The notes beneath the pieces are model-generated. The model did no database searches and was not told where the DNA came from. It saw only the letters and a program-made list of their open reading frames with translations. A stretch of 64,000 nucleotides of DNA, taken from positions 1,860,001 to 1,924,000 of the forward strand of contig NZ_PZPL01000001.1 in the NCBI RefSeq assembly GCF_003044275.1, written 5' to 3'. This DNA comes from Rathayibacter caricis DSM 15933 (lineage in GTDB: Bacteria; Actinomycetota; Actinomycetes; Actinomycetales; Microbacteriaceae). Both the position numbers and the translations under genes were made by a program. Below, piece by piece: positions 24,549 through 33,612 of the stretch. How positions within the stretch are numbered: the stretch's first letter is position 1; each line of letters begins with the position of its first letter.

Positions 24549-26069
24549 GTGACCCACAGATCCCGACGTCCCGCCCTCGCCGCGGCCGCCCTCCTCTCCG
24601 CCCTCGCGCTCTCGGCCTGCAGCGCCGGCGCGGGCGCCTCGTCGTCCTCCTCGTCCGGCGGCGAGCACGCCCCCACGGCGATCGTCGGCCTGACCGGCGA
24701 GCCCGCGAACTTCGACTTCACGACGACCGCGGGTGCCGCGATCCCGCAGGCGCTGATGAACAACGTGTACGAGGGACTCGTCGCGATCGACCAGGACGGC
24801 GCCCTGCAGCCGCTGCTCGCCGAGTCCTGGACGGTCAGCGAGGACGGCACCGTCTACGACTTCGTCCTGAAGGAGGGCGTGACGTTCTCGAACGGCGCCG
24901 AGTTCACCGCCGACGACGTGAAGTTCTCGCTCGAGCGCGTGAAGACCGACTGGAAGATCAACCAGGCGAAGATGGCGGTCCTGGACCGCGTCGAGGTCGT
25001 CTCGCCGACCGAGGCGAGGGTCGTGCTCAGCCGGCCCAGCAACTCCTGGCTGTTCGACATGGGCGGCAGCGTCGGCCTGATGCTCGACGAGAGCGGAGTC
25101 GCGGACCTCGCGAACACGCCGGTCGGCACCGGCCCCTACACGGTCACCGAGCGCGTCACCGGCGACCACATCTCGCTCGCGGCCCGCGACGACTACTGGG
25201 GCGAGGCTCCCGCCGTCACCGACGTGACGCTGCGGTACTTCGCCGACGCGGTCGCCTCCACGAACGCGCTCCGCGCCGGCGACGTCGACATGCTCTACAA
25301 CATGCAGGCCCCCGACCTGGTCGCGCAGTTCGAGACGAACGACGACTTCCAGGTGATCCAGGGAACCTCGAACGGCGAGATCCTGCTGTCGATGAACAAC
25401 GCCGAGGCGCCGTTCGACGACCTGCGGGTGCGCCAGGCGATCGCCCACGCCCTCGACCGCCAGGCGATCATCGACACCGCCTGGGCCGGCTACGGCGAGC
25501 TCATCGGCGCGATGGTCCCGCCGACCGACCCCTACTACGAGGACCTCACCGACCTGTACCCCTACGACCCGGACAAGGCGCGCGATCTGCTGGCCGAGGC
25601 CGGCGCCGAGGACCTGTCGATCACCTTCGACGTCCCGACCCGCCCCTACGCGACGGCCGTGTCCGAGGTCGTCGTCTCGCAGCTCGCCGAGGTCGGGATC
25701 GACGCGACGATCGCGTCGGACGAGTTCCCCGCGGTCTGGCTCGACAAGGTGTTCACCCGCCACGACTACGAGATGTCCGTCATCCTCGCCGTCGAGCCGC
25801 GCGACTTCCTCGCCAACTTCGGCGACCCCGGGTACTACCTCGGCTACGACGACCCCACCGTCGCGACCCGCGCCGCCGAGGCCGACGCCGCATCGGCCGA
25901 GGAGTGGGCCGCGGGCATGGAGGAGATCGTCGCCGACGTCGCGGCCGAGGTCCCCGCGGTGCCGCTGTTCCTCTTCCCGAACATCGTGATCGCCGACTCC
26001 GACCTCACCGGCATCGCCGGCAACTCGGTCACGGAGTCGCTCGACCTCACCGGCCTGGCCTGGTCCTAG
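24549..26069 (+). CDS. Peptide/opine-type ABC transporter substrate-binding lipoprotein
   Basis: The protein has 506 residues. A lipoprotein signal ends in LSAC with the modified cysteine at residue 24, then a Ser-rich linker. The family 5 solute-binding domain follows, with LLAESWTVSEDGTVYDFVLK, GAEFTADDVKFSLER and PFDDLRVRQAIAHALDRQ. GTG at 24549 is chosen over ATG at 24519 because GGAG precedes it and it starts the basic signal. It delivers an oligopeptide-like or amide ligand to the permeases at 26155 and 27093. The downstream amidase suggests a substrate with an amide bond. Confidence 0.9.
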   Translation: MTHRSRRPALAAAALLSALALSACSAGAGASSSSSSGGEHAPTAIVGLTGEPANFDFTTTAGAAIPQALMNNVYEGLVAIDQDGALQPLLAESWTVSEDGTVYDFVLKEGVTFSNGAEFTADDVKFSLERVKTDWKINQAKMAVLDRVEVVSPTEARVVLSRPSNSWLFDMGGSVGLMLDESGVADLANTPVGTGPYTVTERVTGDHISLAARDDYWGEAPAVTDVTLRYFADAVASTNALRAGDVDMLYNMQAPDLVAQFETNDDFQVIQGTSNGEILLSMNNAEAPFDDLRVRQAIAHALDRQAIIDTAWAGYGELIGAMVPPTDPYYEDLTDLYPYDPDKARDLLAEAGAEDLSITFDVPTRPYATAVSEVVVSQLAEVGIDATIASDEFPAVWLDKVFTRHDYEMSVILAVEPRDFLANFGDPGYYLGYDDPTVATRAAEADAASAEEWAAGMEEIVADVAAEVPAVPLFLFPNIVIADSDLTGIAGNSVTESLDLTGLAWS

Positions 26070-26154
26070 CGGTCACCGCGGCGGCGCTCTCCGCGAGCGC
26101 CGCCGCCTCCGCTCCCGTCCGCCCACCCCTCCATCCCCGTGAAAGGGGGCGATC

Positions 26155-27096
26155 ATGGCCCTCCGGATGCTCGCACTCGTCGGCAACTTCCTCGCCACCG
26201 TGCTCATCTCGACCATCGTCGTGTTCCTGCTGCTCCGGGTGATGCCCGGCGACCCCGCCACGGTCGCGCTCGGCATCGAGGCGACTCCCGAGCAGCTCGC
26301 CGCGTGGCGGGCCGAGAACGGCATCGACGCCCCGCTCGTCGTGCAGTACCTCGACTGGCTCGCCGGGCTCCTGCGCGGCGACTTCGGCACCTCCTACGTC
26401 AGCGGGCAGGACATCTCGCCGATCGTGTCCGACCGCTTCCAGGTGACGCTGATCCTGGTGGTCGTCGCGATGCTGATCGCCCTGGTCGTGGCGATCCCGC
26501 TCGGCACGTTCGCCGCGATGCGGCAGCGGCACCCGTCCGGAGTCGTGATCTCGGGCGTCTCGCAGATCGGCGTCGCCGTGCCGAACTTCCTCGTCGGCGT
26601 GCTGCTCGTGGCGTTCTTCGCCATCGGCCTGGGCTGGTTCCCCTCCGGAGGCTGGGTGCCGCCGTCGGATCCCGCGTTCCTCTCGCACATCGCGCTTCCC
26701 GCGATCGCGCTGGGCTCGGTGCAGGCGTCGATCCTGACCCGCTACGTCCGGTCGGCGGTGCTCGAGATCATGCGCGAGGACTTCCTCCGGACCGCCCGTT
26801 CGAAGGGGCTGACCTCGGGGGCGGCGCTGGTGCGGCACGGGCTGCGCAACGCGGGCATCCCCGTGCTGACCATCGTGGGCGTCCAGCTCGCCGGCCTGTT
26901 CATCGGAGCGGTCGTGATCGAGCGCGTGTTCAGCATCCCCGGTCTCGGCAGCTACCTCGTCGACTCCGTCGGCAACCGCGATCTGCTCGCGGTGCAGGCG
27001 GTGGTCGTCGTCCTCGTCGTGGCGATCGTCGCGATCAACTTCCTGGTCGACCTCGCCTTCACGCTCCTCGACCCGCGCCTCAGGAGGGCCTCATGA
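26155..27096 (+). CDS. ABC transporter permease, DppB type
   Basis: The protein has 313 residues with about six membrane helices and the binding-protein-dependent permease domain. Family landmarks are RVMPGDPA near the start, PLVVQYLDWLAGLLRGDFG, the EAA-loop region ILTRYVRSAVLEIMREDFLRTARSKG and VVIERVFSIPGLG. An AAAGGGGGCG ribosome binding site precedes the ATG. It pairs with the DppC-type permease, whose start overlaps its stop (ATGA). Confidence 0.93.
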   Translation: MALRMLALVGNFLATVLISTIVVFLLLRVMPGDPATVALGIEATPEQLAAWRAENGIDAPLVVQYLDWLAGLLRGDFGTSYVSGQDISPIVSDRFQVTLILVVVAMLIALVVAIPLGTFAAMRQRHPSGVVISGVSQIGVAVPNFLVGVLLVAFFAIGLGWFPSGGWVPPSDPAFLSHIALPAIALGSVQASILTRYVRSAVLEIMREDFLRTARSKGLTSGAALVRHGLRNAGIPVLTIVGVQLAGLFIGAVVIERVFSIPGLGSYLVDSVGNRDLLAVQAVVVVLVVAIVAINFLVDLAFTLLDPRLRRAS

Positions 27097-28010
27097 CCGC
27101 TGTGCTCCCTCCCGGCACCGAGCCGCAGTCCGGTCGGTCCACCCCTCCGCGCACCGCCCTGATCACCCGGCCGCCCGGCCGCCTGCAGCGGCTCCGGCTC
27201 GGCGCCGACGCGCAGCTCTGGATCGGCGGCGCGCTGATCCTGCTCGTGCTGGTCACCGCCCTGGTGTCGCTCGTCTGGACGCCGTACGACCCGACCCGCT
27301 CCGTCGCCGGCGACCGGCTGCTGTTCCCCAGCGCCGCGCACCCCTTCGGCACCGACCGCTACGGGCGGGACGTGCTCTCGGGCATCATGGTCGGCGCGCA
27401 GATCACCCTGCTCGTCGGCACGGTCGCCGTCGCGATCGCCGCCGTGATCGGCGTCCCGTTCGGGATCCTCGCCGGGATGCGGCCGAAGCGGATCGGCGTC
27501 CTGGTCATGGGCGGCAGCGACGTCGTCATGGCGTTCCCCGGTCTCCTGCTCGCCATCGTCTTCGGAGCCGTGTTCGGCGCCGACACCACGACTGCGATGG
27601 TCGCCCTCGGGATCGGAGCGGCACCGGCCTTCGCCCGCGTGGCCCGCGCCGGGACGCTGCAGGTGATGGCGACCGACTACGTCTTCGCGGCCCGCGCGGC
27701 GAACCGCTCCGGTCTCTCGATCGCCCTGCGCCACGTGCTGCCGAACATCGCCGGGATCCTCGTCGTGCAGTGCTCGGTCAACTTCGGCGTGGCCGTGCTC
27801 GCCGAGGCCGGGCTCTCGTTCCTCGGGCTCGGCACCAAGCCGCCCACGCCCTCCTGGGGCCGGATGCTGCAGGACTCGCAGCAGTTCCTCGGGGCCTACG
27901 ACTACCTCGCGATCGTGCCGGGACTGGCCATCGCCCTCGCCGTGCTCGGCTTCAACCTGCTCGGCGACGGACTCCGCGACCGATTCGACCCGAAGATGAG
28001 GAACCGCTGA
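27093..28010 (+). CDS. ABC transporter permease, DppC type
   Basis: The protein has 305 residues. It has the N-terminal cytoplasmic head and first helix typical of DppC, the HPFGTDRYGRDVLSGIMVGAQ motif, the EAA loop AFARVARAGTLQVMATDYVFAAR and the terminal GDGLRDRFDPKMRNR. AGGAGG lies five bases before the ATG, inside the dppB-type gene. It heterodimerises with the 26155 permease. Confidence 0.93.
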   Translation: MTAVLPPGTEPQSGRSTPPRTALITRPPGRLQRLRLGADAQLWIGGALILLVLVTALVSLVWTPYDPTRSVAGDRLLFPSAAHPFGTDRYGRDVLSGIMVGAQITLLVGTVAVAIAAVIGVPFGILAGMRPKRIGVLVMGGSDVVMAFPGLLLAIVFGAVFGADTTTAMVALGIGAAPAFARVARAGTLQVMATDYVFAARAANRSGLSIALRHVLPNIAGILVVQCSVNFGVAVLAEAGLSFLGLGTKPPTPSWGRMLQDSQQFLGAYDYLAIVPGLAIALAVLGFNLLGDGLRDRFDPKMRNR

Positions 28011-29731
28011 TGACCGAGCTCCGCCCCGCCGCCCTCGACGTCTCCCACCTCTCCGTCCGAGCCGGGGACCGCCTCCTCGTCGACGACCTCACCTTCCGCA
28101 TCGCCGCCGGCGAGCGGGTGGGCCTCATCGGCGAGTCCGGGTCGGGCAAGTCGCTGACCTCCCTCGCCGTGATGGGGCTCCTGCCCGACACCGTGACCGC
28201 GACGGGGAGCGTGCGCGTGGGCGAGGACGCCGGCGAGGTCGTGGGCCTGGGGGAGCGCGCCGCGGCGCGGCTGCGCGGCTCGACGATGGCGATGGTGTTC
28301 CAGGAGCCGATGACCGCGCTCAACCCGCTCATGCGGGTCGGCACGCAGATCGCCGAGGCGATGCGGATCCACCGCACCCAGCCGGACCGCCGGTCCGCCG
28401 CCCGCCGCGCGGTCGAGCTGCTCGCCGATGTCGGCCTGCCGTCGCCCGAGGAGGCGGCGCGCGCCTACCCGCACCAGCTGTCCGGCGGTCAGCGTCAGCG
28501 GGTCGTCCTCGCCATCGCTCTGGCCAACGACCCCGCCCTCCTCGTCGCCGACGAGCCCACCACCGCGCTCGACGTCACGGTCCAGCGCCAGGTCCTCGAC
28601 CTGGTCCTGCGCAGCGTGACGGAGCGGGGCACCGGTCTCCTCTTCATCACCCACGACCTCGCCGTGGTCGGCGAGACCTGCGACCGGGTGCTGGTCATGA
28701 ACGCCGGGGTCATCGTCGAGGAGGGGCCGATCGACCGGGTATTCACGAAGCCCGAGCACCCGTACACGCGCGGACTGCTCGCCGCCTCCGACCTCGACGC
28801 CACCGACTCCGCCGGCCGGCTCTTCACCGTCGCGACCTCCGAGGGCTACACCCCCGGCCGCTCGGTCGACCGGATGGACGCGGGGCGCGAGGAGCGCGCG
28901 GCGGCCCCCGAGGCCCCGACCGTGGTCCGCGCCTCCGGTCTCACGAAGACCTACACGCGCGGCCGCACCTCCCTCTTCTCGCCGCCGCAGAAGGTCGAGG
29001 CCCTGCGCGGACTCGACTTCGAGATCCGGGCGGGCGACCGGTTCGGCATCGTGGGGGAGTCGGGGTCGGGCAAGTCGACCCTGCTCCGCATCCTCTCGGG
29101 GCTCGACACCCCGACCTCCGGAGCGCTCGAGGTGGTCGGGCGGGATCTGACGACGCACCGCCGCGCCGACCTCGCCGAGCTGCGCAGCAGCCTGCAGATC
29201 GTGTTCCAGGACCCGATGGCGTCGCTGGATCCGCGGATGAAGGTGGGCGACATCGTCGCCGAGCCCCTGCTGAACGCGGCGAACACCGGAGCCGCGGTGT
29301 CGGCGTCCGAGCGCGCCGACCGCGTCGCCGAGGTGATCCGCTCGGTCGGCCTGCCCGCCGACTCCGTCGCCCGCTACCCGCACCAGTTCTCGGGCGGACA
29401 GCGTCAGCGCATCTCGATCGCTCGGGCGCTGGTCTGCCGCCCGCGGATCCTCGTCGCCGACGAGCCCGTGAGCGCCCTCGACGTCTCGGTCCGGGCGCAG
29501 GTGCTGAACCTGCTCGCCGACCTGGTCGAGGAGTACCGCCTCACCCTGATCTTCGTGTCGCACGACCTCGGTGTCGTGCGCTACCTCTGCGACCGCGTCG
29601 CGGTGATGCGCAGCGGCCGCATCGTGGAGCAGGGGCCGACCCGCGCGCTCTACGAGAACCCCGTCGACGACTACACCCGGGCGCTCATCGCCGCCACGCC
29701 CTCGATCCGCCACCGCCAGGAGATCCGATGA
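28010..29731 (+). CDS. Fused dual ATP-binding ABC transporter ATPase (DppD-DppF type)
   Basis: The protein has 573 residues with two complete ABC ATPase domains in one chain, equivalent to DppD and DppF. Each half has Walker A GESGSGKS, an ABC signature (LSGGQRQR in the first, FSGGQRQR in the second), Walker B (LLVADEPT and ILVADEPV) and a switch histidine (FITHDL and FVSHDL). The oligopeptide-type C-terminal extension HPYTRGLLAA follows the first domain and DDYTRALIAA ends the second. The start codon shares one base with the preceding stop. Confidence 0.94.
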   Translation: MTELRPAALDVSHLSVRAGDRLLVDDLTFRIAAGERVGLIGESGSGKSLTSLAVMGLLPDTVTATGSVRVGEDAGEVVGLGERAAARLRGSTMAMVFQEPMTALNPLMRVGTQIAEAMRIHRTQPDRRSAARRAVELLADVGLPSPEEAARAYPHQLSGGQRQRVVLAIALANDPALLVADEPTTALDVTVQRQVLDLVLRSVTERGTGLLFITHDLAVVGETCDRVLVMNAGVIVEEGPIDRVFTKPEHPYTRGLLAASDLDATDSAGRLFTVATSEGYTPGRSVDRMDAGREERAAAPEAPTVVRASGLTKTYTRGRTSLFSPPQKVEALRGLDFEIRAGDRFGIVGESGSGKSTLLRILSGLDTPTSGALEVVGRDLTTHRRADLAELRSSLQIVFQDPMASLDPRMKVGDIVAEPLLNAANTGAAVSASERADRVAEVIRSVGLPADSVARYPHQFSGGQRQRISIARALVCRPRILVADEPVSALDVSVRAQVLNLLADLVEEYRLTLIFVSHDLGVVRYLCDRVAVMRSGRIVEQGPTRALYENPVDDYTRALIAATPSIRHRQEIR

Positions 29732-31131
29732 CCCCCTCGACCGACACCTCCTTCCGCTACGACGGGGCACGCCTCGCGGCCGCCTACTCCTCGGGCGAGC
29801 TCTCGCCGGTCGACGTGGCGGAGGAGCTCCTCGCCGACATCGAGCAGCGGAACCCCGCGATCAACGCCTTCAGCGACCTCGACCCCGAGGGCGTCCTCGC
29901 GGCGGCCCGCGCGAGCGAGGAGCGCCGGCGCGCAGGCGCACCCCTCAGCCGGCTCGACGGAGTGCCCGTCACGGTCAAGGAGAACCTGTACCGCGTCGGA
30001 CTGCCGGCCCGCGCGGGGACCGCGGCCGCCGCCGCGACGGTCCCGCGGCAGGACTCGCCCGCCGTCGCGCGCCTGCTCGAGGCGGGCGCCGTGATCGTCG
30101 GCTCGACCACGATGCCCGACTGGGGCATGCTCTCCTCCGGAGTCTCGAGCGCCCACGGAGTGACCCGCAGCCCCCTGGATCCCGCGCTCACCGTCGGCGG
30201 GTCGTCTTCGGGCGCGGGAGCCGCGGCGGCTGCGGGCTTCGGCACCTTCCACGTCGGCACCGACATCGGCGGCTCCGTGCGACTGCCCGCCGCCTGGCTC
30301 GGGCTCGCGACGCTCAAGCCGAGCGACGGCCGCATCCCGCTCGACAACCCCTACCAGGGGCGGGCGGCGGGTCCGCTGGCCCAGTCCGTGGCGGACGTCG
30401 CGCTCGGGATGTCGGTGCTCTCGCGACCCGACGCCCGTGACTACACCTCGCTGCCGCCCGAGTCGATCGACTGGGACGACCGGGCGCTCGACGTCCGCGG
30501 TGCCCGCGTGGCCGTGCACACGGATCCGGGCGCGGGCATGGCGGTCGACCCCGAGATCCGGGCGGCGGTCCTCGCGGCCGCGGACGCCTACTCCGATGCG
30601 GGGGCCGAGGTCGTCGAACTGCCCGCCTTCCTCGACGACGGGGTCCTCGAGCAGATCGACCTCTTCTGGCGCGTGCGCTTCTGGCGCACCTACTACGACC
30701 TGCCCACCGAGGCGAAGGCGCGCGCCCTGCCCTTCATCACCACCTGGGTGCACGGAGGCGCTGACGTGTCCGGACGCCGAGTGCTCGAGGCGACCGAGGC
30801 GATCAGCGAGCTGCGCCGCCGGACCGTCGAGGCGACGCTGCCGTTCGACGCCGTCCTGTCGCCGGTCGCCCCGGTCGCAGCGTTCCCGGCGGAGTGGCCG
30901 ATGCCGTGGGGGCACGAGGACCGCGGCATGGCGCACATCGCCTTCACCGTCCCCTACAACATGTCCGGTCAGCCCGCGGCGAGCATCAACGCGGGGACGA
31001 CCTCCGACGGCCGCGCGATCGGGCTGCAGATCTCGGGGCGGCGCTTCGCGGACCTCGAGGTGCTGCGCCACGCGCAGTGGTGGGAGTCGGCGCGGCCGGA
31101 GTCGGCGGTGCCGGTGTTCGCCCGGGGGTGA
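29728..31131 (+). CDS. Amidase-signature family hydrolase
   Basis: The protein has 467 residues. The Ser-cisSer-Lys triad of the amidase signature family is intact: Lys84 in PVTVKEN, Ser159 in VGGSSSG and Ser183 in TDIGGSVR, with the same spacing as in well-studied members. It has no signal peptide, so it hydrolyses an imported amide in the cytoplasm. It is the last gene of the FadR-controlled ABC operon (ATGA overlap), which makes the transported compound its likely substrate. The exact amide cannot be read from the sequence. Confidence 0.92.
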   Translation: MTPSTDTSFRYDGARLAAAYSSGELSPVDVAEELLADIEQRNPAINAFSDLDPEGVLAAARASEERRRAGAPLSRLDGVPVTVKENLYRVGLPARAGTAAAAATVPRQDSPAVARLLEAGAVIVGSTTMPDWGMLSSGVSSAHGVTRSPLDPALTVGGSSSGAGAAAAAGFGTFHVGTDIGGSVRLPAAWLGLATLKPSDGRIPLDNPYQGRAAGPLAQSVADVALGMSVLSRPDARDYTSLPPESIDWDDRALDVRGARVAVHTDPGAGMAVDPEIRAAVLAAADAYSDAGAEVVELPAFLDDGVLEQIDLFWRVRFWRTYYDLPTEAKARALPFITTWVHGGADVSGRRVLEATEAISELRRRTVEATLPFDAVLSPVAPVAAFPAEWPMPWGHEDRGMAHIAFTVPYNMSGQPAASINAGTTSDGRAIGLQISGRRFADLEVLRHAQWWESARPESAVPVFARG

Positions 31132-31223
31132 GCGCCGGGCCGTGCGGGCTCCCGGCGCCGTTCCGGAGCGGGAGCCGCCTGTGAGCGCGGACACCGTGTC
31201 CCCGCGCGGCGCGGAACGCGAAA

Positions 31224-31235
31224 TAGACTGCGGGA
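31224..31235 (+). promoter_or_regulatory. -10 box six bases before VWA gene, leaderless
   Basis: TAGACT at 31224-31229 is followed by exactly six bases and then ATG, so the transcript should start at the A of the start codon. No ribosome binding site is present. Confidence 0.6.
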
Positions 31236-32510
31236 ATGGCGGAGTTCAGCGCGAGTGTTTTCCAGAACGAGTACCTCTCGGACGGCGCCACGGATGTGCA
31301 CGCGATCGTGACGGTCACCGCCTCCGGCACCGGCTCGGCCGGCAGCGACGGAGCGGCCGCCGAGATCATCATCGTCGACTGCTCCGGATCGATGACCGGC
31401 GAGAACATGGCCGCCGCCAAGCGCGCGGCCCAGGTCGCGGTCGACCAGATCCTCGACGGCACGTTCTTCGCGGTCGTGGCGGGCTCCGAGCGCGCCGACC
31501 GCGCGTTCCCGTACCCCAACGCCTCCGTCTCGATGGTGCGGATGGAGCCGGGCGCCCGCGCCGCGGCCCGCGAGGCCATCGGCTACCTCCAGGCCGACGG
31601 CGGCACCGCGATGGGCAGCTGGCTGACCCTCGCGCGCCAGCTCTTCGCGACGGTCCCGGAGGCGACGCAGCGCCACGCGATCCTCCTCACCGACGGCAAG
31701 AACGAGCACGAGTCGCGGATGCAGCTCGACGCCGCGATCCGCGCCGCCCAGGGCGCGTTCCAGTGCGACGTGCGCGGAGTCGGCACCCGCTGGGTGGTCG
31801 AGGAGGCGCGCACGATCGCGAGCGCACTGCTCGGCACCGTCGGCCTCATCGCGAACCCGTCCGACATGGCGGCCGACTTCGAGCAGCTCATGCAGGCGTC
31901 GATGGGCCGCGGAGTCGCGAACGGCGAGCTGCGCGTGTGGACCCCGCAGGGCGCGCAGCTGCTCTTCGTCCGTCAGGTCGCGCCGAACCTCGAGGACCTC
32001 AGCTCGCGCCGGACGCCGGTCAACCCGCTGACCGGCTCCTACCCCACGGGCGCCTGGGGCGACGAGTCGCGGGAGTACCACGTGGCGGTCCGCGTCGCCT
32101 CGAAGCCGGTCGGAGCGGAGCAGCTCGCCGCCCGCGTGCAGCTGAGCGTGCGCGACGAGGTGGTCGCCTCGGCGCTGGTGAAGGCCCGCTGGACCGACGA
32201 CTCCGCCCTCACCGCCCGCATCGACCTCGCGGTCGCGCACTACACGGGGCAGACCGAGCTGGCCTCGGCGATCCAGGACGGACTCGCGGCGAAGGCCGCC
32301 GGCGACGATGCGACGGCCACCGTCAAGCTCGGCCGCGCCGTGCAGCTCGCCGCCGTCACCGGCAACGACGAGGCGACGGCGAAGCTGCGCAAGGTGGTCG
32401 AGATCGACAACCCGAACGAGGGCACCGTGCGGCTGAAGCGCGGAGTCACGCGCCTGGACGAGATGGCGCTCGACACGGCGTCCACCAAGACCACGCGGGT
32501 GCGCAAGTGA
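31236..32510 (+). CDS. VWA-domain protein paired with FHA protein
   Basis: The protein has 424 residues, is cytoplasmic, and has no signal peptide or membrane helix. The von Willebrand A domain occupies about residues 40-225 with a complete MIDAS motif (D48, S50, S52 in DCSGSMTG), a threonine in DGGTAMGSW and the aspartate in LLTDGKNE. A beta-rich middle domain and a helical tail with a VVEIDNPNEGTVRLKRGV end follow. In many actinobacteria a VWA protein like this is linked with zinc-ribbon FHA, PP2C and PknG proteins; here the other half of that set is at 13232-16605. Confidence 0.9.
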   Translation: MAEFSASVFQNEYLSDGATDVHAIVTVTASGTGSAGSDGAAAEIIIVDCSGSMTGENMAAAKRAAQVAVDQILDGTFFAVVAGSERADRAFPYPNASVSMVRMEPGARAAAREAIGYLQADGGTAMGSWLTLARQLFATVPEATQRHAILLTDGKNEHESRMQLDAAIRAAQGAFQCDVRGVGTRWVVEEARTIASALLGTVGLIANPSDMAADFEQLMQASMGRGVANGELRVWTPQGAQLLFVRQVAPNLEDLSSRRTPVNPLTGSYPTGAWGDESREYHVAVRVASKPVGAEQLAARVQLSVRDEVVASALVKARWTDDSALTARIDLAVAHYTGQTELASAIQDGLAAKAAGDDATATVKLGRAVQLAAVTGNDEATAKLRKVVEIDNPNEGTVRLKRGVTRLDEMALDTASTKTTRVRK

Positions 32511-33385
32511 GCTACCGGTGCCCCGAGGGGCACACCTCCGCGTCCGGCGACTACTGCGACGTCTGCGGCGCGCCGATCCAGGCCGCACAGCCTTCCGCTC
32601 CTGCGCCCAGCGCCGCTGCGCCGACCACGGCGATCCCGACCGGGCCGGCCGTGTGCCCCAACTGCTCGTACCCCAACGAGGCGGGCGCGCTGTTCTGCGA
32701 GAACTGCGGCTACGACTTCACCACGGGCTCGCTGCCCGAGGCCGACCCGTTCACCGAGTCGGGCGCCGTGCGCGCTCCCGGCGAGGTCGGCGGATCCGCG
32801 ACGCCGGCGGGGGACCCCGGCGCGCACCCGGGCGAGGCCCCGGCGCCGGCCGCCGATCCCGAGGCGCCGACCGCGTTCGTGCCCGAGCAGGAGGCCGGGT
32901 TCGACGTCCCGGTCGCGACGGCGCCGCCGACGGAGGTGATCCCCGAGCCCGAGCCGGCCCCCGCGCCGGTCGAGTCGGAGGACGAGCCGTGGATCGCCGA
33001 GCTCTGGATCGACCCCGAGTGGTACGCGGACCAGCGCGCCGACGACCCGATGCCCTCCGCGGGACCGCCGGACGTCGTCGTGCTGCGCGAGCGCTCGCTG
33101 CTCGTCGGCCGCCCCTCCGTCTCGCGCGGCATCTCGCCGGAGATCGACTGCGGCACCGACTCCGGAGTCTCGCGCCGGCACTGCCAGCTGAGCACCGACG
33201 GCTACCGCTGGTGGGTCGAGGACCTGCAGTCGGCCAACGGCACCTACCTCGCGCCCGCGGGAGCCGCGCTGCCGCAGACGCCGATCGCTCCCGGCCAGCG
33301 CCGCGAGATCGAGGAGGGCGACCGCCTCTACGTCGGCGCCTGGACCCGCATCGTCCTCCGGAAGGCCCTGCCGGGCGAGGCCTGA
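32507..33385 (+). CDS. Zinc-ribbon FHA-domain phosphothreonine-binding protein
   Basis: The protein has 292 residues and a GTG start overlapping the VWA stop (GTGA). Two zinc-binding segments (CPEGH with CDVCG, and CPNCS with CENCG) occupy the first 65 residues, followed by about 95 acidic, Pro/Ala-rich residues. The C-terminal FHA domain (about 185-285) has LLVGRPS, the SGVSRRHCQL phosphopeptide-binding loop and SANGTYL. It should read phosphothreonine marks made by PknG or the kinase at 33613. It is not a GarA/OdhI orthologue: it lacks the N-terminal TTS-type phosphosite region and is longer. Confidence 0.92.
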   Translation: MSYRCPEGHTSASGDYCDVCGAPIQAAQPSAPAPSAAAPTTAIPTGPAVCPNCSYPNEAGALFCENCGYDFTTGSLPEADPFTESGAVRAPGEVGGSATPAGDPGAHPGEAPAPAADPEAPTAFVPEQEAGFDVPVATAPPTEVIPEPEPAPAPVESEDEPWIAELWIDPEWYADQRADDPMPSAGPPDVVVLRERSLLVGRPSVSRGISPEIDCGTDSGVSRRHCQLSTDGYRWWVEDLQSANGTYLAPAGAALPQTPIAPGQRREIEEGDRLYVGAWTRIVLRKALPGEA

Positions 33386-33407
33386 TCGCGCCTGCGCCGG
33401 GTGACCG

Positions 33408-33604
33408 CGGGTCTCGATACGCGGCTGCGCCGCTACTCGACCAGCAGGGATGCTCGCTGATCGAGCAGCCCGCGGAGTGCGCGGTCGTGCCCTGCTGATC
33501 GAGTAGCCCGCGGGGTGCGCGGTCCTACCTTGCTGATCGAGTAGCCCGCGGAGCGGGCGTATCGAGATCCCCGTCTCCAGGCGGTGCTGCATCTCGAGAC
33601 GCGG
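33408..33604. repeat. Palindromic repeats between convergent FHA and kinase genes
   Basis: A forward arm GGTCTCGATACGCGGCTGCG..CTACTCGACCAGCA starts near 33409. Inverted arms CTGATCGAGCAGCCCGCGGA, CTGATCGAGTAGCCCGCGGG and CTGATCGAGTAGCCCGCGGA..GGGCGTATCGAGATCC begin near 33457, 33495 and 33533. They fill the 227-bp space between two convergent stop codons and could act as a bidirectional terminator. Confidence 0.78.
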
Positions 33605-33612
33605 CGGTGCGT

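Noticed and set aside
30437..33385. Plus-strand frame of 982 codons across amidase and VWA genes
   Set aside because: Only the part from 32507 is real (FHA protein); the rest is an Arg/Ser-rich shadow of genes in other frames.
31236..33385. GarA/OdhI as the FHA protein of the PknG pathway
   Set aside because: The FHA protein here has N-terminal zinc ribbons and a long acidic linker and lacks the N-terminal phosphosite region of GarA.
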